Shown: piece after piece, positions 57,706 to 64,000 of the stretch | Layout: each line of letters begins with the position of its first letter | Numbering within the stretch: position 1 is the first letter of the stretch | Assembly (NCBI GenBank): GCA_022822525.1 | Contig: JAJEBN010000020.1 | Span: 41,798 to 105,797, forward strand | DNA: 64,000 nt | Origin: Acidimicrobiia bacterium | Lineage (GTDB): Bacteria; Actinomycetota; Acidimicrobiia; Acidimicrobiales; Poriferisodalaceae | Direction of reading: 5' to 3' | The notes under the pieces: generated by a model | Databases searched by the model: none | The model's input: only the letters and a program-made list of their open reading frames with translations | Told to the model about the DNA's origin: nothing | Made by a program: the position numbers and the translations under genes

Positions 57706-59892
57706 ATGCGGCTCTTGCACCGGACACTCGCCGTTCCTGTTTGCGCGGCATTGCTCGCTGCCGCGTGCACAGGGACGTCTGATCCCACCGGCGATCCCGA
57801 CCTGCCGGCAATCGTGCTCGGCGAGGACGACATCGTCCTCACGGCTGCCCTGGCGCTCTTCGACGATTGCGACGCGCTGCTGGAGCACCTGCGTACTGAG
57901 TACGCAGCGCGGGTCGGTCCGCGGGGCTTCGGCGGCGGTGGCTGGTTGGAACCCGCCATCGAAACGGAGATGGCTGACGAGGCAATGGCCGACTCGGACG
58001 ACAGCGGCGCCGTCTCAGGCGCGGCCCCGGTGGAGGGCGTCGACTTCTCGGGCACCAACGTGCAGGAACGGGGCGTCGACGAGGCCGATTTCGTCAAGAC
58101 CGACGGTCGTCGCATATTCACGCTGTCGGGCGGCGAGCTTGTCGTCGTGGACGTCGGCCGGCGCCAGGTCATCGACACAGTCGAAGTGGCCGAGGGCTCG
58201 TCGCCGGAACTGTTCATCGACGGGGACAGCCTGCTGCTGATCGTTCGCTCCTACGACGACGACACCCACGTGTCGCAGACGGTGCTGCAGCGCATCGACC
58301 TGAGCGGCGGCCGGCTGTCGATCGTCGACACCATGCGGGTGGAGGGCGAGTACCTGAGCGCCCGCAGCGTCGGCGGCATCGCACGCGTCATCATGCGCTA
58401 CGACCCGCATCACAACTTCCCGTTCGTGTACCCGCAGAACCCCCAGGGCGAGGATGCCGCCGAGCGGGTGAACCGCGAGGCAGTGCTCAACTCGACGCTC
58501 GACGACTGGCTGCCCCGTTACGCCACCGGCGAGCGCGACACCGCCGGGGGGCAGCAACTCACCGACTGCGCCGAGGTGCATGCCCCGTCGGTGTTCTCCG
58601 GCTTCGGCGTCAGCACCGTGATGAGCGTGCCGGTCAGCGGCGAACTCGACCCGTCGTCGTCGACGGCCGTCACCGCCCCCGGCGACACCGTGTACGCATC
58701 GGTCGATTCGCTGTACGTCGCGACGACCCGCTGGCTCGACCCCGAGCTGTTCGCCGATGACGAGGAAGGCTGGCGGCGCGCCTGGCAGGAGCGCCGCACT
58801 GCCCTGCACCGGTTCGACATCTCCAGCAGCGGCAGCGCCAGCTACGAGGCGTCGGGCGAGGTGACAGGAGAGATCCACAACCAGTTCTCGCTGTCCGAAC
58901 ACGAGGGCCACCTGCGGGTGGTCACCACCGTGCGCGACCCGTGGGGCGACGAGTCGGAGTCTCACGTGCGGGTGCTCGAACAGCAGGGCGACGAACTGGT
59001 CGAGATCGGCAGCGTGGGCGACATCGGCCGCGGCGAGAACGTCCAGTCAGTGCGCTTCGCCGGCGACATCGGCTATGTGGTCACGTTCCGCCAGATCGAT
59101 CCCTTCTACACCATCGACCTGTCCGACCCGGCCGACCCCAGCGTGATCGGCGAGCTGAAGATCCCCGGGTTCTCCAGCTACCTGCATCCCATCAGCGACG
59201 ATCTCGTGCTCGGCGTGGGCGCCGATGCGGATCTCGACGGGCGCATCACCGGCGCGAAGGTGTCGCTGTTCGACGTCAGCGACCTCGCCGATCCCCGCGA
59301 GGTGTCGGTGTGGGCGGCGCCGGACGGATGGCACGACGTCGGCTGGGACCACCGGGCGTTCCTGTGGTGGGCACCCGAACGGCTCGCCGTGGTGCCGGTG
59401 ACGGTGTGGCAGGACTTCTCCGGGGCGGTGGTGCTGCATGTCGACGACCGGTCTATCCGCGAGTTCGGCCGTGTGTCGCATGCCGAGTCCGACGAACTTC
59501 CCGGCATCACGGAGTGCCGCAAGCTCACCGTCGACGACTTGCCGTCGGCCGGGCGCAGCGAGTTCTCCACCGAACTCGAGTACCTGATCGTCGAGTCCAG
59601 CAGCGAAGTTCTGGCCTGCGAGCCCGGCGAGGCCGGCATGACCGGATTCGACTGCCACGAAGAGCCCTACTTCGAACACGAGGCCGCGCGACTGGAACTG
59701 CTGCGGGGCAACGAGTCGGTCACGATCTGCTGGTGGAATCACGAGCCGCGGCGGATCGTGCGCAGCATCGTGATCGGCGACGAGCTGTGGACGCTGAGCT
59801 TCAAGGGCTGGGGGTTCGACGCGAGCCGCCGCGACCGTCTCGAAGTCCACGACCTCGCAACGCTCACACCCCTCGCCGAAGTCCACCTGTAG
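57706..59892 (+). CDS. Beta-propeller domain lipoprotein
   Basis: A 728-residue exported protein of the beta-propeller (Beta_propel) family. A lipoprotein signal covers about residues 1-20 (VPVCAALLAAAC). Residues 100-725 show repeated blade strands with the recurring family segment VDFSGTNVQERGVDEADFVKTDGRRIFTLSGGELVVVDV, later blades YTIDLSDPADPSVIGELKIPGFSSYLHPIS, and FDVSDLADPREVSVW. The family is found in Archaea, Firmicutes and Actinobacteria and has no settled function; a protease-inhibitor or adhesion-like role has been suggested. ATG at 57706 is used; its divergent neighbour begins 57 bases away. Confidence 0.9.
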   Translation: MRLLHRTLAVPVCAALLAAACTGTSDPTGDPDLPAIVLGEDDIVLTAALALFDDCDALLEHLRTEYAARVGPRGFGGGGWLEPAIETEMADEAMADSDDSGAVSGAAPVEGVDFSGTNVQERGVDEADFVKTDGRRIFTLSGGELVVVDVGRRQVIDTVEVAEGSSPELFIDGDSLLLIVRSYDDDTHVSQTVLQRIDLSGGRLSIVDTMRVEGEYLSARSVGGIARVIMRYDPHHNFPFVYPQNPQGEDAAERVNREAVLNSTLDDWLPRYATGERDTAGGQQLTDCAEVHAPSVFSGFGVSTVMSVPVSGELDPSSSTAVTAPGDTVYASVDSLYVATTRWLDPELFADDEEGWRRAWQERRTALHRFDISSSGSASYEASGEVTGEIHNQFSLSEHEGHLRVVTTVRDPWGDESESHVRVLEQQGDELVEIGSVGDIGRGENVQSVRFAGDIGYVVTFRQIDPFYTIDLSDPADPSVIGELKIPGFSSYLHPISDDLVLGVGADADLDGRITGAKVSLFDVSDLADPREVSVWAAPDGWHDVGWDHRAFLWWAPERLAVVPVTVWQDFSGAVVLHVDDRSIREFGRVSHAESDELPGITECRKLTVDDLPSAGRSEFSTELEYLIVESSSEVLACEPGEAGMTGFDCHEEPYFEHEAARLELLRGNESVTICWWNHEPRRIVRSIVIGDELWTLSFKGWGFDASRRDRLEVHDLATLTPLAEVHL

Positions 59893-59964
59893 CCACGCGC
59901 CGCTCGGCCGACCCATGACTGGCGGGCTTGCTACGGGTCCGCCAGTGGCCCACGAGCTCCTCAA

Positions 59965-60006
59965 TCGGCCTAGCGGCCCAGGGCTTGCTGCTCGGCCTAA
60001 CGGCCG
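59965..60006 (-). repeat. Echo of the enoyl-CoA hydratase stop region, 27-bp spacing
   Basis: On the minus strand the 15-base stop region CGGCCGTTAGGCCGA (60006-59992) recurs as GGGCCGCTAGGCCGA at 59979-59965. Both hold a TAG and a short GGCC-based hairpin, much like the repeats after tkt and fbiC. Confidence 0.7.
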
Positions 60007-60779
60007 ACGAAATTCCCGGGGCGGCGTTCGCTGACGGCCTTCATGCCCTCGCGGGCGTCTTCGGTGCCCGACAGGCGCAGCTGCTCCGCTGCCTCGCGCT
60101 GGGTGATCTCGCGCACCTTGTCGCCGAGGCCGAGACGCAGCGTGGCCTTGATGGCCCGCACCGCCAGCGGTGCATTGGTGGCGATCTCACGTGCGACCTC
60201 GATGGCGCGGTCTCGTACTTGGTCGGCAGGCACGCACTCGTCCGCCAGGCCCAGCTCGACCGCCTCGTCGCCCTTGTAGCGCTTGGCGCCCAGCAGCACC
60301 TTGGCGGCGCGTTCAGGCCCGAGCAGCAGCGGCATCGTCACGCTCATGCCGAAGCCCTGGTGAATGCCCAGCGAGGCGAAGTTCGCGCAGAACCGAGCCT
60401 CGGGGCAGGTGATGCGGATGTCGGGCACCATCGCCAGACCCAATCCGCCGCCGATGGCGGGGCCGTGAATCGCCCCGACGATGGGCAGGGTCACGTCGAA
60501 GAGCCTGCCCGACCCCTGGTAGAGCTGCAGCGTGGCGCTGCCGCCGACCTTCTCCTCGGCGCCGCCGCCGACGCCTTCGCCGCCCAAGTCGGCGCCGGCA
60601 CAGAACGAGCGACCCTCGGCGGCCAGCACAGCGCAGCCGATGCTCATGTCCTCTTCCAGCTCGACCATGGCGTCGGCGATGTCGTGCACCTGGCGGTAGC
60701 TCAGGAAGTTGTGCGGCGGGCGATCCATGATCACCAGCCCGACGCGCCCGTCCCGCTCGATCCTCAGTCCGTCTGCCAT
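59997..60779 (-). CDS. Enoyl-CoA hydratase/isomerase family protein
   Basis: A 260-residue crotonase-fold protein (266 if the ATG at 60797 is used). RPPHNFLSYRQVH, AEGRSFCAGADLGGEG, IVGAIHGPAIGGGLGLAMVPDIRI and CANFASLGIHQGFGM carry the CoA-binding and oxyanion sites. Only one of the two hydratase Glu positions is obviously acidic, so an isomerase or other crotonase role is possible. MADGLRIERDG at 60779 fits the family N-terminus. A second copy of its stop-codon region sits just downstream. Confidence 0.9.
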   Translation of the reverse strand: MADGLRIERDGRVGLVIMDRPPHNFLSYRQVHDIADAMVELEEDMSIGCAVLAAEGRSFCAGADLGGEGVGGGAEEKVGGSATLQLYQGSGRLFDVTLPIVGAIHGPAIGGGLGLAMVPDIRITCPEARFCANFASLGIHQGFGMSVTMPLLLGPERAAKVLLGAKRYKGDEAVELGLADECVPADQVRDRAIEVAREIATNAPLAVRAIKATLRLGLGDKVREITQREAAEQLRLSGTEDAREGMKAVSERRPGNFVGR

Positions 60780-60928
60780 TGCCCTGTCTCCGATCACCCG
60801 GTCTGTTCAGCCGGTCTCTGCTCGCTCGGCGGCTCACGCTACTGGTCGCCGAACTAGCGTGACCTCCCGAACGCGGCAGCCAGGAACTCCGGGAACCACA
60901 GGGCGGCCGTGCACATAAGGGGGCAGCC

Positions 60929-61738
60929 GTGACTCAAACAACCGACGCAACTACCGAGACTGCAGCGCACGTGCGCACGGCATCTATCGACTGGGACGAG
61001 CTGCTGGCGCGACTGCAGGCCGTCCTTCGCATCCGTACGACCCCCATCGGCATGAAGCTCTTCGAGACGGTCGAGGCGATGAACGAAGTGCCCCGGGTGC
61101 GCCGGCCCCGAGACATCCACACCACCGACCAGATCGTGGGCATGGCCAGCCGGCTGAATTGGACTGTCGGCGTCACGATGGACGACCTGGTCGGCGCCCA
61201 GTGCGGCGCCGTGATCGGGTTGCACCCCCAGGACGACAAGTGGCTGTCGGGCGACCGCATGGCCGGCGTGTGGTACGAGACGCTCGAAGACGCCTCGGCG
61301 CACCAGCACGCCATGGACTTCGTGCCCTACGGCACCTATGAGGCCATGGTGGTGTCACCGCTGTCGTCGAAACGGCTCGACCCGCCCGATGTCTGCATGA
61401 TCTACGCCACCCCGGCTCAGATGATCATCTTCATCAACGGCCTGCAATGGCGGGAGTACAAGAAGCTGGAATGGGGCTGCGTGGGCGAATCGGCCTGCGC
61501 CGACTCGTGGGGCCGGGCACTGCGCACCGGCGAGCCCAGCGTGTCGCTGCCCTGCTTCGCCGAGCGGCGCTACGGCGGCGTCATGGAAGACGAGCTGCTG
61601 ATCGCGCTCACGCCCGAGGATCTGGTTGTTGCCGTCGAAGGCATGGAGGCGCTGGCGCGCAATGGCCTGCGCTATCCGATCCCGCCGTACGGCATCCAGA
61701 CCGACGCCCGTGCCGGCCTCGGCGCCAGCTACGACTGA
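60929..61738 (+). CDS. DUF169 family protein
   Basis: A 269-residue soluble protein of the DUF169 family, function unknown. MTTPIGMKL-like early strands (RTTPIGMKLFETVEAM), GAQCGAVIGLHP, VVSPLSSKRLDPPDVCMIYATPAQMIIFINGLQWR and the SLPCFAERRYGGVMEDELLIAL segment are typical, with several conserved Cys (about 95, 152, 186, 194 and 211). It was a GTG start at 60929, 149 bases from the divergent enoyl-CoA hydratase. A VOC protein gene follows 55 bases downstream on the same strand. Confidence 0.9.
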   Translation: MTQTTDATTETAAHVRTASIDWDELLARLQAVLRIRTTPIGMKLFETVEAMNEVPRVRRPRDIHTTDQIVGMASRLNWTVGVTMDDLVGAQCGAVIGLHPQDDKWLSGDRMAGVWYETLEDASAHQHAMDFVPYGTYEAMVVSPLSSKRLDPPDVCMIYATPAQMIIFINGLQWREYKKLEWGCVGESACADSWGRALRTGEPSVSLPCFAERRYGGVMEDELLIALTPEDLVVAVEGMEALARNGLRYPIPPYGIQTDARAGLGASYD

Positions 61739-61793
61739 GCACGCCGGTCAACGAACCCGATCAAGCGCAAATCACCGACAGACAGGGGACAAC

Positions 61794-62204
61794 GTGGCAC
61801 TGCAACCGACCAAGGAAGGCTTCGACCTCGGCATCGTCACCAGCAACGGCGACGAGATGCTCGCGTTCTACCGCGACGTGCTCGGGCTGGAATTCGAGGC
61901 GACGCTCAACATGGAGCAGGTGGGCATCGCCCAGATGCACCGGTTGTGGGCAGACAAGAGCTTGCTCAAACTCGTGGTGCCTGTGGCTGAGGTGCCTGCA
62001 GGGGCCACCGGCGGCATTACCGGTGCCACCGGGCTGCGCTATTTCACCTTCAATGTCGGCAACTTCGAGGAAGTCATGACCGCCTGCGAGGACGCCGGGG
62101 CCAACATCATCTGGCGACGGCTCGAAGCGCGGCCCGGCGTGGTGGTCGGCATGGTCGAAGACCCCGACGGCAACTGGGTGGAGTTCATCGACAACCCTGC
62201 CTGA
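61794..62204 (+). CDS. VOC (glyoxalase/bleomycin resistance) family protein
   Basis: A 136-residue single VOC module. FDLGIVTSNGDEMLAFYRDVLGLEFE opens the first beta-alpha-beta unit and LRYFTFNVGNFEEVMTACEDAGA the second, ending in GMVEDPDGNWVEFID with the usual metal-binding Glu. The first strand has Gly-Ile where a metal His often stands, so metal binding is uncertain. GTG at 61794 with CAGGGGA upstream. It lies between the DUF169 and rhodanese genes and may share their unknown pathway. Confidence 0.88.
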   Translation: MALQPTKEGFDLGIVTSNGDEMLAFYRDVLGLEFEATLNMEQVGIAQMHRLWADKSLLKLVVPVAEVPAGATGGITGATGLRYFTFNVGNFEEVMTACEDAGANIIWRRLEARPGVVVGMVEDPDGNWVEFIDNPA

Positions 62205-62300
62205 TCGCCTGAAGCCGGGCATCAACCGCCGAAGGGCGCTCCTCGAGCGCGGCAGGGCGTCTTAGGATCGCGAGCGCAACTGCATCGGGAGCGTTGAGCA

Positions 62301-62729
62301 GTGCCTGAGTCTCGGCGCAAGACAATCCACGAGCTGCTGGACGAGGCGCGCTCGGGACTCGAGCGTGTCGCTCCCGCTGAGCTGGCAGAGCTGATGGCGG
62401 CGGCGAGTTCCGCCGAGGGCGGACGGCTGCGTGTCATCGACATCCGGCCGCGAGATGACCGGGAGAGAACCGGTGTCATCGAGGGTTCCGAACACATCGG
62501 GCAGCTGGTGCTGGAGTGGCGCCTCGACCCGGACTCGGGGGCGTCGGAGGGGACTGCCGCAGATCTCGGCGACCATCTGGTCATCCTCTGCAACCAGGGC
62601 TACAGCTCGAGCCTCGCCGCGGCCCAGCTGCAGCGGCTGGGCTTCGCACGGGCCACCGATCTGGACGGCGGCGTCGAAGGCTGGATCGAGCACGGGCTGC
62701 CCGTGGTGCCGCCAGAATCAGCTGACTAG
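62301..62729 (+). CDS. Rhodanese-like sulfurtransferase domain protein
   Basis: A 142-residue rhodanese. LRVIDIRPRDDRERTGVIEGSEH, VLEWRLDP and the active-site loop VILCNQGYSSSLAA with the catalytic Cys at about residue 97, then TDLDGGVEGWIEHGLPVV, complete the fold. The TAG stop is the first three bases at the left boundary of the IS630-type element (TA at 62727-62728), so the natural C-terminus may have been a few residues longer. GTG start at 62301. It probably transfers sulfur or senses thiosulfate or cyanide. Confidence 0.87.
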   Translation: MPESRRKTIHELLDEARSGLERVAPAELAELMAAASSAEGGRLRVIDIRPRDDRERTGVIEGSEHIGQLVLEWRLDPDSGASEGTAADLGDHLVILCNQGYSSSLAAAQLQRLGFARATDLDGGVEGWIEHGLPVVPPESAD

Positions 62730-63862
62730 TGGTTCGTCGTTGAAATGGCTGGGGCGCGTAGTGTTGGGTGCGTGACTGCTGGGTTTGTTCTGTGCGACGA
62801 GGACCGCGCTGCGCTGGAGCGGGTGGCGCGTTCGGGCTGCGAGCCGTGGCGTCGGGTGCGCCCGGCGAGGGCGCTTTTGGCTTTGGCCGACGGGGGGTCG
62901 GTGCGCGGCGTGGCGCGGCTGATGGGGGCTCATCAGGACACGGTTCGCCGCTGGCGCGACGATTTCGGGCGCTCGGGCGTGGACGGGCTGGGCGTCGTGG
63001 CGCCGGGCCGGGGCCGCAAGCCGTCGGTTCCCGCCGCGACGGTCGAGGCGATCGTGGCCGACACGGTGGCCGGCGAGCCGCCCGACGGCGCGGTGTGCTG
63101 GTCGACGCGCCAGATGGCCGCCCGCCACGGGGTCGGCAAGGACTTCGTCGCCCAGGTGTGGCGCGAGCGAGGTCTGCGGCCGTGGCTCGCGGACGTGTTC
63201 AAGGTGTCCGCCGATCCGGACTTCGAGTCCAAGCTCCACGACGTGGTCGGCCTCTATGTGGACCCGCCCGAGCGGGCTGTGGTGTTCAGCTTCGACGAGA
63301 AAACCCAGATCCAAGCCCTGGACCGCACCCAGCCGTCGCTGCCGATGCGCCCCGGGCGCAACCGCACCCTCACCCACGACTACAAGAGAAACGGCACCAT
63401 CGACCTGTTCGCCGCCCTCAACGTCGCCACCGGCGAGGTGCTCCACCAGACCCGCCGCCGCCACACCGGCGACGACGTGCTGGCGTTCTTCAAATGGATC
63501 GACCTGCACACCCCGCGCCATCTCGACGTCCACGTCATCTTGGACAACGTGTCCGCCCACAAATCCGAGCCCGTCCGCGAATGGCTCGCCCACCCCCGCC
63601 GCCGCCGATGGCACCTGCACTTCACCCCCACCAGCAGCAGCTGGGCGAACCTCGTCGAGGGATGGTTCTCGATCCTCACCCGCAAAGCCCTGCGCACCCG
63701 AGCGTTCACCTCCGTCGCCGACCTCAAAGAAGCCATCGACCACTGGACAGCCCACTGGAACCACGACCCCCAGCCGCTGCGATGGACCAAGACCGCCGAG
63801 CACATCATCGCCAAAATCAAACGCGCCCGAACCGCCCTAAACAAAACCGCGACACACCACTA
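62727..63862. mobile_element. IS630-family insertion element, complete
   Basis: The element body 62729-63860 is flanked by a TA at 62727-62728 and 63861-63862, the usual IS630 target duplication. The ends begin GTGGTTCGTCG and, on the complement, GTGGTGTGTCG, an imperfect terminal inverted repeat (9 of 11). It contains one full-length transposase gene. It sits immediately at the stop of the rhodanese gene. Confidence 0.8.
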
Positions 63863-63863
63863 G
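62772..63863 (+). CDS. IS630-family transposase
   Basis: A DDE transposase of 363 residues from the GTG at 62772 (VTAGFVLCDEDR), 372 if an ATG at 62745 is used. An N-terminal helix-turn-helix (GSVRGVARLMGAHQDTVRRW, GVDGLGV) is followed by the catalytic domain. D is in VFSFDEKTQIQALD, the second D in HVILDNVSAHKS, and E in SWANLVEGWFSILT. All three are intact, so the element may be active. Codon use and GC content resemble the host. Confidence 0.93.
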   Translation: MTAGFVLCDEDRAALERVARSGCEPWRRVRPARALLALADGGSVRGVARLMGAHQDTVRRWRDDFGRSGVDGLGVVAPGRGRKPSVPAATVEAIVADTVAGEPPDGAVCWSTRQMAARHGVGKDFVAQVWRERGLRPWLADVFKVSADPDFESKLHDVVGLYVDPPERAVVFSFDEKTQIQALDRTQPSLPMRPGRNRTLTHDYKRNGTIDLFAALNVATGEVLHQTRRRHTGDDVLAFFKWIDLHTPRHLDVHVILDNVSAHKSEPVREWLAHPRRRRWHLHFTPTSSSWANLVEGWFSILTRKALRTRAFTSVADLKEAIDHWTAHWNHDPQPLRWTKTAEHIIAKIKRARTALNKTATHH

Positions 63864-64000
63864 TGTCCTGAGTGGTTAGTTACTCGCGTTTTTGTTTGGG
63901 GTGCGCCATCATGGGGTCTTCGCGATGATCGGAGGCTGTGATGGGTGCTCGGCGTGGACGTCCGGCGGTGCGGGTGGTGCTCGACGGCGACGAGCGTGAG
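63863..64000 (+). mobile_element. Left end of a second IS630-family element (cut by the window)
   Basis: Directly after the shared TA at 63861-63862 the sequence GTGTCCTGAGTGGTTAGTTA begins, an end of the type I associate with IS630-family elements, followed at 63941 by a transposase start. It abuts the first element without host sequence between. Its right end is outside the window. Confidence 0.6.
63941..64000 (+). CDS. IS630-type transposase, N-terminus only
   Basis: Twenty codons of a transposase beginning MGARRGRPAVRVVLDGDE, which match the GRPxxxxVLSxDE start of another IS630 subgroup, distinct from the element at 62772. GGAGG lies 5 bases upstream of the ATG. Cut off by the window edge. 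Confidence 0.65.
   Translation, partial: MGARRGRPAVRVVLDGDERE

Overview
The window is GC-rich and tightly packed, with about 58 protein genes on both strands, short or overlapping gene junctions and no rRNA or tRNA genes. Several families point to Actinobacteria: DUF3151, DUF4031, a fused FO synthase (FbiC) for coenzyme F420, a deazaflavin-type nitroreductase, an L/K-type pyruvate kinase metal loop and many GTG starts. The mix of F420 genes, CoA-ester and oxygenase catabolism and IS630 elements would fit an uncultured Acidimicrobiia-like lineage. That placement is inference; no marker gene here settles it. No gene-free stretch exceeds about 205 bases; the longest (56524-56727) shows nothing recognisable.

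Layout. 1-3.7 kb: organic acid catabolism (TauD-type dioxygenase, Ldh2/malate-type dehydrogenase, TcuA-like flavoprotein). 3.8-7.5 kb: monomeric isocitrate dehydrogenase tail to tail with argG. 7.6-11.1 kb: M20 amidohydrolase, F420-type nitroreductase, a small protein and a FIST sensor protein. 11.1-17.5 kb: transketolase, transaldolase, an HxlR regulator with its own palindrome, and fbiC translationally coupled to it. 17.6-19.2 kb: a thioredoxin/CcdA-like thiol-redox pair and a 75-residue helical protein. 19.2-22.9 kb: glycolate oxidase glcDEF on the minus strand. 23-28.4 kb: a Cys-rich unknown, an acidic unknown, rnd-mobA-DUF3151, a small membrane protein and a divergent pyruvate kinase. 28.4-36.4 kb: phosphatase, SirB1-like, GDPD plus FAD hydroxyacid dehydrogenase, gamma-glutamyltransferase, a degenerate GGDEF protein, an FAH-family enzyme and an AlkA-type glycosylase. 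36.4-42.9 kb: an AtuA-like protein, a hydrolase, and a minus-strand run of CPA2 antiporter, HisN-like phosphatase, AI-2E-type permease and DUF4031. 42.9-56.5 kb: enoyl-CoA hydratase, cyclophilin, D-aminoacylase-like amidohydrolase, lipoprotein, M20 peptidase, an operon of acyl-CoA dehydrogenase, P450, LLM oxidoreductase and hydrolase, then an esterase and a penicillin-acylase-family enzyme. 56.7-62.7 kb: epimerase, beta-propeller lipoprotein, enoyl-CoA hydratase, DUF169, VOC and rhodanese proteins. 62.7-64 kb: one complete IS630-family element with a second beginning directly beside it.

How the genes work together: transketolase and transaldolase form the non-oxidative pentose phosphate branch beside F420 cofactor synthesis. 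Glycolate oxidase and a second FAD hydroxyacid dehydrogenase feed 2-oxoacids to central metabolism, which the window also represents through isocitrate dehydrogenase and pyruvate kinase. Many enzymes degrade CoA esters, amides and peptides.

Most unusual observations: (1) tandem 'echo' duplications that repeat the stop-codon region, often hairpin-forming, just after tkt, tal, fbiC and an enoyl-CoA hydratase gene; (2) an HxlR regulator sharing a GTGA start/stop overlap with fbiC, with a perfect 10-bp inverted repeat 16 bases upstream of its start; (3) a pyruvate kinase lacking the conserved N and S of the RxNFSHG loop; (4) an apparent pair of compensating frameshifts inside the GDPD gene; (5) two abutting IS630-type elements, the first of which supplies the stop codon of a rhodanese gene. 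I did not find a clear defence or biosynthetic island.
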